From contig NZ_HF954558.1 in assembly GCF_000455225.1 (NCBI RefSeq), positions 145,388-181,997 of the forward strand: a stretch of 36,610 bases of DNA, given 5' to 3'. Within the stretch, counting starts at the first letter, position 1; each line of letters begins with the position of its first letter. The notes under the pieces are model-generated. The model ran no database searches, was not told the DNA's origin, and worked only from the letters and a program-made list of their open reading frames with translations. The translations under genes were made by a program, and so were the position numbers. This DNA is from Megasphaera massiliensis. GTDB lineage: Bacteria; Bacillota; Negativicutes; Veillonellales; Megasphaeraceae. This document shows positions 9,897 through 19,400 of the stretch, piece by piece.

Positions 9897-12800
9897 TTAT
9901 TTTTTCAATTCAGCAATGGCCTGCATCAACTGTTCGATCTTCTTGTTTTGTTCTTCCAGTTGCTGGCTCTGTGCTTCAATCTTGCTGTTCTGAGCTTGGA
10001 GCTGACTGCTCTGATCGGATACGACCGATTTTAAGCTGCTGATTTCCTGGGCCATGGCTTGTTTCGACGAGTAGTTACCCGTTTCTCCTTCGCCAACTCT
10101 CCAGGTAACACCGGCGTTGACCATGTTTTCACCGCCGCCATAAGAAGTACCGAGGCTGACCAAGGTGTTGCCATTGGGCCGATAGAAGGCACCGACAGCT
10201 ACGGCGTTGGCACCGCGATAATTACCGACACCGGCCGAAATTTCCCACTTTTCATCCGCGTTGTATTCCAAGGGATGGAGAGCTGCCAAGGCTGCGGCAC
10301 CGGCACCGACGCGATCGACGCGAGTATCCAACTTGCTGATGCGATTACTCATCTGGTTCATGCCCGTACCGATGGCATTGACGGTTCTATCGAACTGTCC
10401 CTTATTGATGGCGTCCGTTGCTTCCACGCCATCGGCGACATTGTGAACGACGTTGCCGCCCATACTGACGTTGTTGTTTTGGACGGTGATGTTCTTCAAC
10501 GAATCTTCATTTTTAACCGTAAGGCCGTCATTGTTGATCGTCGTGTTGCCCGTCGTGACTGAACCGGTCGTAACAGATTCATTGGTGATGACGGTCTTGC
10601 TGTCGCCGGTTCCGATGGTGACGTTGTCATTGCTGATGGAAACGTTGCCGATGTTGGCTTTTTCCGAAACCGTCAGTTCCTTTGTCGTCACCGTATTCGA
10701 CGTAACCGAGTTGAGGCCCTTGAGGTCTTTTGCCAGTTTAACATCAAAACCAGTGGCGCCTGTATTATTGACAACGCCGATGTTGCCTTCAGACAATTCG
10801 CCTTTAGCACCACCTTTAATATCCAAGACGTCGTCTTTACCGCGTTCGATTTTTTCACCGGTATCACTGTTAAAACCACGTTTAGCATTGTTGATAGTTT
10901 CAATATCTTTATTGATGCCGTCGATTTTGGTATCAACCTGACCAACAACATCCTTCAACTGACCTTCTGTAGCGGCACGATTCGGAACGTAACCATTTTC
11001 TTCCGGCTTCCAAGTCGTGTTGTCGAGGCCGGTGATGTACTTGCCCGAATCTTTTACGGCATTACCATTTTCATCAGCCTTGTCCGTGCCGTCAGCATTC
11101 TTAACAGCCACGTCTTGGTTACCCATGACAAGGCCTTTACCGGCTTCACCAATAGTCACTTGGCCCTTGGTGCCGTCGATAGCTACTTGGTTTGCACCTT
11201 TGCCGGCCGTGATGCCTGCCTTTGTCCCGTCAACAGTGACTTGATTAGCACCAGTACCAGCGGTTACCGTTGAATTAGCTCCGTCAACGACAACTTGATT
11301 GTCTTTGCCATCGCCAGCACTGATGATGCCATCCTTGCCATTAATGGCGATGTTCTTACCGTTTTTGTCTCCAAAAGCTAAATTATCACTCAAGGAAACT
11401 TTTGTACCAGAACCATCTTCGAGCGGTGTTACGGTAATATTATCCCCGGCTACAATCTTGTTAGCTGTAATAGTTGTCGAAAGGCCATCATAAGCTGCTT
11501 TCAACTGATCTTCTGTAGCAGCTCGGCCACTTACGATACCATCCGTAGTCGGATTCCATTTTGTGTTGGCCAACCCGGTAATGTATAAACCGCTTTCGGT
11601 CTTCTTGGCACTGCCATTGTAAGTAACGGACTGGTTGGCAATGTAAATGCCACCGGTAGCTGCACCATCTGCAACCGTACCACCGATACGAGCAGAATCG
11701 ATGCCGGATAAATCTTTAGCAAGCTTAATCTGTAAGCCGTCGTCGGTCTTTACAACACCCACGTTGTTAACGTCAGACAACAAGCTGTTGCCGTCAGCAT
11801 CTGTTGCCGCTACACCACCATAAATAGTAAGTGTTTCAGCATTTTTCTTGGTGATTGTAGCACTTTCAGACGTATCATCGCCGGTGAATTTCAGGTTTAC
11901 TTTACTGTTTTCACCTATGATATCAGCGGTAGTGGCAATGTTATCAACTTCAAATTTTTTATCGTCATTACGAGTAATGGTCAGCTTATTCCCATCAAGG
12001 CTGGCATCTTTAATGTATTTATCCTGCAAGCCACCAATCTCAAATTTACTGCCATCCTGCATGGTCAAAGTCATAGTACCCACACCGGCATCAGTGTATT
12101 TCAATTCGCTGGACTTAATCGTACTGCCCTTGAGTTGTTTCAAGTTTACAATGTCTGTATCTTCCGTACCGGCAGCTACGTTAGTAATCTTGTTACCACC
12201 ATTATCGAGACCTGTATTAGTCAAAGTTACCGCTGAAACTACAGGATTCTCTACAGCACTTACAGTAGTACCGTCGGCTTTAGTGTAAACATTATTCGTT
12301 GCATCGTAGGTAGCATCAGTTAAATCGGAATACCATTTGCCGTCTTGACCTTGTACCAAGGCATTGCCTTCAGCATCTTTTGCATTAGGCGCAAAGGTAA
12401 TACTGCCATCACCCATAGAAACATTCTTAGCCAATTTAACGTTGAGTGTACCCTTATCAGTATCAGCTACGACACCGATGTTATTGGCCGTCGTAAATTC
12501 AGTAGCACCGCCAAGGATGTTGAGGGTTTCCCCGTTTTTCTTAGTGAGGGTAGCCGCTTCTGCGGTATTATCGCCGGTGAACTTCAGGTTGGCATTGCTT
12601 ACGGCAGAATCCATGTCTGTCTTCGAGGCAATGTCGCCCACTTCGAAGGACGTATTGTCGTTACGGGTAAACGTCAACGTGTTGTTTTCAAGTTTCCCTT
12701 CTTTAACGTATATATCCTTCAGGCTGTCAATCGTAACTTTACTGTCGTCCTGCATGGTCAAGGTAATGGTGCCCGAACCGTTATCCGCATAGGTTACGTC

Positions 12801-15800
12801 GCTGGCTTTAATCTGGCTGCCTTTGAGCTGACCCAAGTTGACGATGTCTGTATCTACCGTACCGGCGGCTACGTTAGTAATCTTATTACCACCATTGTCG
12901 AGACCGGTATTGGTTAACTTAACGGACGAAACGACAGGATTTTCTACGGCACTTACGGTCGTACCGTCTGCTTTGGTGTAGACATTATTCGTCGCATCAT
13001 AGGTTGCATCGGTCAGATCCGAATACCACTTACCGTCCTGACCTTGAACCAAGGTATTGCCGTCGGCGTCCTTCGCTCCCGTAGGCGCAAAGGTAATGCT
13101 GCCGTCGCCCAAGGCAAGATTTTTAGCTAATTTAACTGAGAGTGTGCCCGCATCAGAATCAGCTACAACACCAATATTACCTTCGGTCAAAGCAGTTGCA
13201 TCGGTATTGCCACCGACAACATTCAGCGTTGCACCTAAATCACGATGAACAACGGTATCGCCATCACCTTTGAAGTTGAGACCAGCTGTACCGGCCGCTT
13301 TGAGCTGGGCGACATTAACGGCATCCGAATCTTCGCTGCCGGCTGCAACATTGGTAATTTGGCGAGTATTATCAGTCTTACCAACAGATACTGCTCCTAG
13401 CACAGATTTCCAAGTACCGGTAGCATCATTACTGTGATCTGTTCCGGTAACATCGTATCCTACTGTTCCTTTAGCTCTGTTCGCGACAGATTGAGAGCCT
13501 AAGGCAACAGCATCTTCCGCATTCTCGACTTTAGCATTCTTGCCTATAGCTGTGCCATTTCTCGAACCACTTACTGCAGCAGAAGCCCCTATAGCCGTGC
13601 CATTTACCGAGTCAGTCACCTTGGCTTTGCCACCAAGTGCAGTAGCACTACTTGAATTTGTTACTTGAGAACTACCGCCAAGTGCAACTGAACTTGCAGA
13701 ATTTTCTCCTACAACAGCACTGGAACCGATAGCCACACTAAACCCACTATCGACCTTCTTATATCCGTCGGTATCATTACCTTTTCCTTTACCGATAGCA
13801 ATGGATTCTTGAACGCTGGTTATCGCATTCGTACCGATAGCAATGGAATTACCGCCGCCGGCTATCGCGTTAGTACCACCGGCAAAAGAAGACTTTCCGG
13901 TCGCCTGAGCAGCATAGCCTACGGCCGTTCCCTGTTGCCCCGATGCCACACTATTCTGGCCAATAGCAAGGGCTCCTTCGCCGCTCGCTGCAGCATCATT
14001 ATAAGTATCTCCTTTTGGTTCCACATCGAGGTACTTAAGCCCGATTTGTACAGCGGCTTCATCTTGTTTTAGTTTAATGCCTCTTCCAGCCTGCAACGTA
14101 ACCGTATCGCCAACATTTATCTGTTTAGAATCGCCTTCGACAGTGGCATCATTTTCTGTTTTTGAATCTGAACCTCTAGCTACTGCAAGCGTCCACCCTT
14201 CATCTACCTTGTCGTTTAACGCACTAAGCTGTGCCACATTGACAGCATCCGTGTCTTCAGTCCCGGCCGCTACATTAGTAATCTGACGAGTTAAACCTGT
14301 TTCACTGTCACCGACAGAAACAGCGGCACCGGTTGCCTGCCAGGTGGATACGAGCTTATTGGCTGCTGATACTTTGTCTTGTAAATCGGCACGTGCTGCC
14401 AAAAATTGTTTATTAAGTGATTTTATTTCATTAACAATTTCAGCGCGGCGTGCATCGTCAGCTGTATCGTATTCAGTTTGTAAATCAAGAATTTGCTGAG
14501 CTAATGATGATACATTAGTCTGGGCAGTAGTGATTTCAGTCTGTAAATTATCATAGGTATCTTTATTATCGCCAAGTAAGATTTCTTGTGTTGTAATCTT
14601 ATCGCTTGGATCGTAGCCCAATACACCGGAATTTACATTTGTCTTAGAATAGCTGCCGAGAGCTACACCGCCTGCAATATTGGCCGTAGCATTTTCACCC
14701 AATGCCGTTGACGAGTTAGCAGTTGCCTTGGCCCCATAACCGGCGGCCGTGGCAAAATCGCCATCCGTCGTCGCTGCACTACCAAATGCACTGCCAAACT
14801 GCCCCTTAGCACTAGAACCAAAGCCAGCCGCCAAGGAATCAATACCGGATGCTGCAGCTTCACTCCCCACAGCTGTCGCCTGATAGCCTGTACCTTTTGC
14901 TGTATGACCTATAGCAATCGATTCCAGTCCTGTTGCATTAGCATCACTGCCTACAGCTACGGTTGAATGACTTGAAGCTATAGCATAATCCCCCACAGCC
15001 GTAGAACCTATACCGGATGCATTGGCAAAATCACCCAAGGCAATGGAATTATAATTAGTCGCTTTAGCTTTTTGCCCCATAGCCGTGGCGTTAGGAGCCG
15101 TTGCCGAGGCAAAAACACCGATTGCTATAGCATCGTCACCGGTGGCACCGTCATTATCTTTATTGTCATTATCACCGCGGGATTTTTCATTTATCGACAC
15201 AAAAGAAATCTTATTAGCATCAACAGTCGAGCCCAAGGCTTTTAACTGTGCTACGTTGACGGCATCCGTATCCTGAGTGCCGGCAGCTACACCGACAATT
15301 TGACGAGTTTGAGTAGCCGTTGTAACCGCACCGGTAGAATCCACTGCCGAAACACCGATGGCTAAGGCTCCCAAAGTAGCGCGCCAAGTCGGCGTTGTTT
15401 GTTCCTCTTCGGTTAACGATACCGATGTAGGGATATAACCACGCATACCGGACGTTACAATATTGTATGAGTCGGAGCCCAAGGCAATGCCGCCATCAAC
15501 ATAAGCCCCTGCCGACTTACCGATGGCTAACGACCTATTAAGGTTTGCTCTGGCACTCGGACCGATAGCCATAGAATCAGTGCCCAAAGCATTAGTATTG
15601 CCGTCATTATCTGTATCAGTAGTCGATACGGCAAAATAATGAACTCTGTGTTTTTCAACCTTCGTATCTAATTTCTTTAATTGTGCAACGTTTACTGCAT
15701 CCGTATCCTGTGTACCCGCAGCGACACCGACGATTTGCCGAGTCACTGTAGCAGCGCTACCAGCAGATTGAACACCTACGGATACAGCCCCTAAAGATGA

Positions 15801-15842
15801 CCGCCATGCAGGTGAAAAAATTTCATCTCGACCAAAATTCAT
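9897..15842 (-). CDS. Gene 2, main part: trimeric autotransporter adhesin cut off from its signal peptide by an in-frame TGA
   Basis: This is the bulk of a 2,100-codon TAA. The same frame is open to 15908, where a TGA separates it from the export signal. The first in-frame ATG, at 15842, has no convincing ribosome site and would give a protein without signal peptide. Content in order (numbered from 16199): YadA-type heads with 14-residue AxAxG repeats; necks; a helical insert at about 530-618; a tryptophan-containing module (WTLAVARG...LQAGRGIKLKQD) at about 667-737 leading into a second head; beta-rich stalk units with a 231-residue repeat; FTGDD/NIGVV/LAKDL stalk motifs; a run of glycine-rich TAGTGANQVTVDG repeats; the anchor (RVDRVGAGAAALAALHP, SYGGGENMVNAGVTWRVG); then a tail with 4 heptads ending AIAELKK. 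It would be a normal adhesin if the stop were suppressed or is an error; otherwise it is an OFF or dead allele. Confidence 0.88.
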   Translation of the reverse strand: MNFGRDEIFSPAWRSSLGAVSVGVQSAGSAATVTRQIVGVAAGTQDTDAVNVAQLKKLDTKVEKHRVHYFAVSTTDTDNDGNTNALGTDSMAIGPSARANLNRSLAIGKSAGAYVDGGIALGSDSYNIVTSGMRGYIPTSVSLTEEEQTTPTWRATLGALAIGVSAVDSTGAVTTATQTRQIVGVAAGTQDTDAVNVAQLKALGSTVDANKISFVSINEKSRGDNDNKDNDGATGDDAIAIGVFASATAPNATAMGQKAKATNYNSIALGDFANASGIGSTAVGDYAIASSHSTVAVGSDANATGLESIAIGHTAKGTGYQATAVGSEAAASGIDSLAAGFGSSAKGQFGSAFGSAATTDGDFATAAGYGAKATANSSTALGENATANIAGGVALGSYSKTNVNSGVLGYDPSDKITTQEILLGDNKDTYDNLQTEITTAQTNVSSLAQQILDLQTEYDTADDARRAEIVNEIKSLNKQFLAARADLQDKVSAANKLVSTWQATGAAVSVGDSETGLTRQITNVAAGTEDTDAVNVAQLSALNDKVDEGWTLAVARGSDSKTENDATVEGDSKQINVGDTVTLQAGRGIKLKQDEAAVQIGLKYLDVEPKGDTYNDAAASGEGALAIGQNSVASGQQGTAVGYAAQATGKSSFAGGTNAIAGGGNSIAIGTNAITSVQESIAIGKGKGNDTDGYKKVDSGFSVAIGSSAVVGENSASSVALGGSSQVTNSSSATALGGKAKVTDSVNGTAIGASAAVSGSRNGTAIGKNAKVENAEDAVALGSQSVANRAKGTVGYDVTGTDHSNDATGTWKSVLGAVSVGKTDNTRQITNVAAGSEDSDAVNVAQLKAAGTAGLNFKGDGDTVVHRDLGATLNVVGGNTDATALTEGNIGVVADSDAGTLSVKLAKNLALGDGSITFAPTGAKDADGNTLVQGQDGKWYSDLTDATYDATNNVYTKADGTTVSAVENPVVSSVKLTNTGLDNGGNKITNVAAGTVDTDIVNLGQLKGSQIKASDVTYADNGSGTITLTMQDDSKVTIDSLKDIYVKEGKLENNTLTFTRNDNTSFEVGDIASKTDMDSAVSNANLKFTGDNTAEAATLTKKNGETLNILGGATEFTTANNIGVVADTDKGTLNVKLAKNVSMGDGSITFAPNAKDAEGNALVQGQDGKWYSDLTDATYDATNNVYTKADGTTVSAVENPVVSAVTLTNTGLDNGGNKITNVAAGTEDTDIVNLKQLKGSTIKSSELKYTDAGVGTMTLTMQDGSKFEIGGLQDKYIKDASLDGNKLTITRNDDKKFEVDNIATTADIIGENSKVNLKFTGDDTSESATITKKNAETLTIYGGVAATDADGNSLLSDVNNVGVVKTDDGLQIKLAKDLSGIDSARIGGTVADGAATGGIYIANQSVTYNGSAKKTESGLYITGLANTKWNPTTDGIVSGRAATEDQLKAAYDGLSTTITANKIVAGDNITVTPLEDGSGTKVSLSDNLAFGDKNGKNIAINGKDGIISAGDGKDNQVVVDGANSTVTAGTGANQVTVDGTKAGITAGKGANQVAIDGTKGQVTIGEAGKGLVMGNQDVAVKNADGTDKADENGNAVKDSGKYITGLDNTTWKPEENGYVPNRAATEGQLKDVVGQVDTKIDGINKDIETINNAKRGFNSDTGEKIERGKDDVLDIKGGAKGELSEGNIGVVNNTGATGFDVKLAKDLKGLNSVTSNTVTTKELTVSEKANIGNVSISNDNVTIGTGDSKTVITNESVTTGSVTTGNTTINNDGLTVKNEDSLKNITVQNNNVSMGGNVVHNVADGVEATDAINKGQFDRTVNAIGTGMNQMSNRISKLDTRVDRVGAGAAALAALHPLEYNADEKWEISAGVGNYRGANAVAVGAFYRPNGNTLVSLGTSYGGGENMVNAGVTWRVGEGETGNYSSKQAMAQEISSLKSVVSDQSSQLQAQNSKIEAQSQQLEEQNKKIEQLMQAIAELKK
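12160..13260 (-). repeat. Stalk duplication in gene 2 (693-bp period)
   Basis: A stalk unit is present twice at an offset of 693 bp (231 codons), for example ACCGGC at 12168 and 12861. Both copies encode LVQGQDGKWYSDLTDATYD followed by VENPVVS and NTGLDNGGNKITNVAAGT. The copies differ at many third positions, so the event is not very recent. Confidence 0.8.
14345..14610 (-). other. Helical-hairpin insert in gene 2
   Basis: About 88 residues between GYDPSD and STWQATGAAVSVG. Helix one YDNLQTEITTAQTNVSSLAQ, acidic turn, helix two IKSLNKQFLAARADLQDKVS. Confidence 0.7.
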
Positions 15843-15908
15843 AGCGTTTGGAAGATAACCTATTAAATTAGAATTAACATTGGCTACAGAACCGGCACCA
15901 AGAGCAAC

Positions 15909-16199
15909 TCAGTTAGTAGTATTGACGGTAGCACCCGCCCCTATAGCAACACCGCTGGCATTGGAAGCCGAAGAGCCGGAGCCCACAGCGACGCCGCTAC
16001 CAGTACCCTCCGTATTATTGGCCGCTCCGGCGATACCAGTCATCCCCAGTGAAAGGGCCAAGACTGTAAGTGTCACAGCCATTTTTTGACAGGACATAGA
16101 TTTGACAGATTTTGTCTTTCCGCTGCGCTTTGCCAGCTCTGACACGACGACATAACAATGCCTTACTTTACTCCAAATAACTTTATACTGTTTATTCAT
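15909..16199 (-). CDS. Gene 2, N-terminal part: ESPR, signal peptide and first head repeats, ending at a premature TGA
   Basis: A 96-residue product starting at the ATG at 16199, with GGGAGG at 16207-16212 (7-nt spacing); an upstream in-frame TTG at 16205 lies too close to that ribosome site. Residues 1-30 are the ESPR (MNKQYKVIWSKVRHCYVVVS...), residues 40-59 the hydrophobic core and AGA cleavage site, and residues 60-96 the first beta-roll repeats (GSGVAVGSGSSASNASGVAIG). It ends at TGA in the context VNTTN-stop-VALGAGSVAN, where the family has NGVALG; a single C at 15911 on the plus strand instead of A would restore GGA (Gly). Alone it could be exported, but it cannot be anchored. Confidence 0.85.
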   Translation of the reverse strand: MNKQYKVIWSKVRHCYVVVSELAKRSGKTKSVKSMSCQKMAVTLTVLALSLGMTGIAGAANNTEGTGSGVAVGSGSSASNASGVAIGAGATVNTTN

Positions 16200-16206
16200 G
16201 TTCAAT

Positions 16207-16212
16207 CCTCCC
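16207..16212 (-). promoter_or_regulatory. Ribosome binding site of gene 2
   Basis: GGGAGG on the minus strand, 7 nt before the ATG at 16199. It decides for ATG-AAT-AAA-CAG over the TTG two codons upstream. Confidence 0.85.
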
Positions 16213-16280
16213 GAATTTGCTATAAATATTACAGTTAGATTTAAATTAAAACTATTTGTTAGTGCATTCTTTCAATTTTT

Positions 16281-16309
16281 ATTTTATATATCCGCATAAT
16301 AATTGTCAA
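16281..16309 (-). promoter_or_regulatory. Sigma-A-type promoter of gene 2
   Basis: TTGACA (16304-16309), 17 nt, TAAAAT (16281-16286) on the minus strand; an overlapping TATAAA is also present. The implied leader is short, about 75 nt. A second TTGTC-like direct repeat lies just upstream of the -35 box. Confidence 0.75.
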
Positions 16310-16401
16310 TTAATTGTCGATATTATTATTGAATATAAGCATTCATCTATTCTTATCATGAAAGGAATATTTTTCAAAGCAATTCAGTCTTATAGATAAA
16401 A

Positions 16402-16444
16402 CAAAAAAACACCGGGAACCCCATATTATACGAGATTCCCGGTG
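16402..16444 (-). terminator. Intrinsic terminator of gene 3
   Basis: Perfect 9-bp stem (CACCGGGAA 16410-16418 with TTCCCGGTG 16436-16444) followed on the minus strand by GTTTTTTTG. It lies about 35 nt after the gene 3 stop. Confidence 0.88.
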
Positions 16445-16477
16445 CTTCGGAGGCCATCTTTCGATGGACATGAACAC

Positions 16478-19400
16478 TTATTTATTTTTGGTTAACTCAG
16501 CAACAGCTGCCATCAATTCTTCAATCTTCTGGTTCTGTGCTTCGAGTTTGTCATTCTGCTGAGATACGACAGATTTCAAGCTGTCAATTTCGTTAGCCAT
16601 GGCTTTCTTGGACGAGTAGGTGTTGCTCGAGCCTTCACCGATTCTCCAGGTTACGCCGGCGTTGACCATGTTTTCACCGCCGCCGTAGGACGACCCGATG
16701 CTGAACATGGTATCGTTGTTGGGGCGATAGAAGGCACCGACTGCAACAGCGCTGGCACCGCGGTAGTTACCGACACCGGCTGCTACTTCCCAACGGGAAT
16801 CGGGATCGAAATCCAAGGGGTGGAGGGCTGCCAAGGCGGCTGCACCGGCACCGACGCGGTCGACACGATCGTCGAGTCGATTAATGCGATTGCTCATTTC
16901 ACCCATGCCGTTGCCGATATTGGTAACGACGTTGTTCAACTGGCTGACGTTTACGGCGTCCGTTGCGGCTGTACCGGCAGCTACGTTATGGATCTGGTTG
17001 CCGCCCATGCTGACGTTGTCCGACGTAACGGCAATGGATTTGGACGAATCGCTGCTGTTGGCAATGGTAAGGCCGCTGTTATTGATGGTCGTGTTGCCCG
17101 TTACGACAGAGGAAGTCGTTACTGTGTCACCGGTAATGGACGTCGTCGTATCGCCGGAACCAACGGTAATCTTATCGCTGGCGGTCAGAGACTTCGTTTC
17201 TACACTGTCAAGGCCGGAGAGCTTGGACGACAATTTAATGTCAAAACCGTTGCCGGCTTCGTTATTTACAACACCGATATTGCCGTCGGTCAAGGAGCTG
17301 GTATCAGCACCGCCCTTGAGGTTCAAGGTATCATCTTTACCGAGCGAAATTTGTTCACCCGTATCGCTGACGAAGGTACGTTTTGCATTGTTGATTTCAC
17401 CGATGCTGGTGTTGATATCGCTGATATTTCCTGCAATCTGGGCCAACTGACCTTCCGTTGCAGCACGATCAGCTACGTAGTTGTTCGGGTCCCACGTCGT
17501 GTTATCGAGGCCGGTGATATACTGACCGCTTTCAGTGGAACCATTAGTTGTTGTAACACTCTGGTTGCCCATTACGATACCGCCGTTCGCTGCATCGCCA
17601 ATGACGACCTGGCCATTAGAGCCGTCGACCGTTACCTGATTAGCACCAGTTCCGGCTGTAACCGTTGCGTTACCACCGTTTACCATTACTGCGTTGGCAT
17701 CAGTACCTGCTGTGATGGTCGAAGTCGTGCCATCAACCTTTACCTGCTGCGTTGTATCTGTAGCGCTGCTTACCGTAAAGGTATCGTTTAAGTTAATCTT
17801 ATTGTCGTCACCTACAGTAATGTTTTTACCGGAGGTCAACGTAATTGCCGTTACATCATCACTCAATTTAGTAGACAAGGCTTTAAGCTGTGCTACGTTG
17901 ACAGCATCCGTATCCAAAGTACCGGCTGCGACGTTGGTAATCTGACGGGTAAGGCCCGTTTCGCTGTTACCGACGGATACAGCAGCTCCGGTGGACTGCC
18001 AAGTGGAAACAAGCTGGTTGGACTGAGTCTGAAGGCTGGCCAATTCAGTACGAGCCGTAGCAAGTTCTTCTTCTTTGGCCGTAATCTGAGAATTGATAGA
18101 CGTAAGGTCATCACCGGTAGCAGTGTTCTTAGCCGTCTGCAAAGCAACGACGTCGCTGGACAAGGAGTCTACTTTAGACTGAGCCGTAGCGATATCGGAC
18201 TGAAGCTGGGTATACGTTGCCTGGTTGCTGCCCAAGATATCGGCCTGAGACGTAATCGTGCCGCTCGGATCATAGCCGATGACACCGGAGTCTACGTTAG
18301 TTTTGGACTTGCTGCCGAGAGCTACACCGCCGGCAATGTTAGCCGTCGTCTGGTCGCCCAAAGCGCTGGCAGATTCAGCCGATGCATTAGAGTAGAAACC
18401 TAAGGCCGTGGCATATTTACCGTTAGTAGAAGCCTGGCTGCCGATGGCACTGGATAAATGACCTTTTGCACGAGCCGTAAAGCCTACTGCCAAGGTATTG
18501 GTATCATATGCTTCGGCACCGCCGCCAATGGCCGTATTCTGATAGCCATAGGCTTTGGCATCGGTACCCATAGCCATGGAGAAGCTATACTTATCAGATT
18601 CTAACGGATTAATTAAACGTTCTTCACTAACTGTGTTTTTACGTTCGTTCGGAACGGAAACGTCAGAGCTCGTGCCGTCACCGGAAGATTCTGCACCTAC
18701 ATAGGCACGGTCACCAAAGGCTAAGGAGTAAATACCATTTGTTTCGGCACGGTTACCGATAGCCGTGGAGCTGGTGTTATTCGCTTTGGCCAAATAACCC
18801 ATAGCAATGGCGTTTCTGGCAGAGGCAGTAGCAAAATTACCAAGAGCCATAGAGAGATACTCAGTAGCAGAAGAGTTTTGACCTAATGCCATAGAGGAAG
18901 AAGCGGTTGCTTTAGAAGAAATACCGAGGGCTACACCACCATTGGCAGCCGTAGACGTCGAACCGATGGCAATAGAAGTCGCACCGGAAGAAGAAGAACG
19001 GTTGCCGATAGCAATCGAGCCCGAACCGGTAGAAGTCGCCTGATTACCAAGGGCTACCGCACGTTCACCACTGGCAGTCGTGTAAGCACCCAAAGCAGTA
19101 GCTAAATTACCGGCAGCTTTAGAAGCGCCACCAATCGCTACAGCATTAGTTCCCGTAGCACCGTCATTATTTTTATTACCAGTTAATGTAGAATTCACGG
19201 AAACATAAGAGATTTTATTAGCATCAACAGTATCGCTCAAAGTGCTAAGACTGGAGTTTAAAGTGCTAATATTAGAGTTTATAGTGCTAATGTTGGAATT
19301 TACATTGCTAATATCGGAGTTTACATTGCTTTCCAACGCTTTAAGCTGAGCCACGTTTACCGCATCGTAATCGTCAGCACCGGCTGCAACGTTTGTAATA

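Noticed and set aside
15842-15842. Restart of translation at the internal ATG of gene 2
   Set aside because: No good ribosome site; the product would lack the signal peptide and could not reach the outer membrane.
16820-17791. 323-codon open frame on the plus strand opposite gene 3
   Set aside because: Same reason: shadow of the anchor and stalk region.
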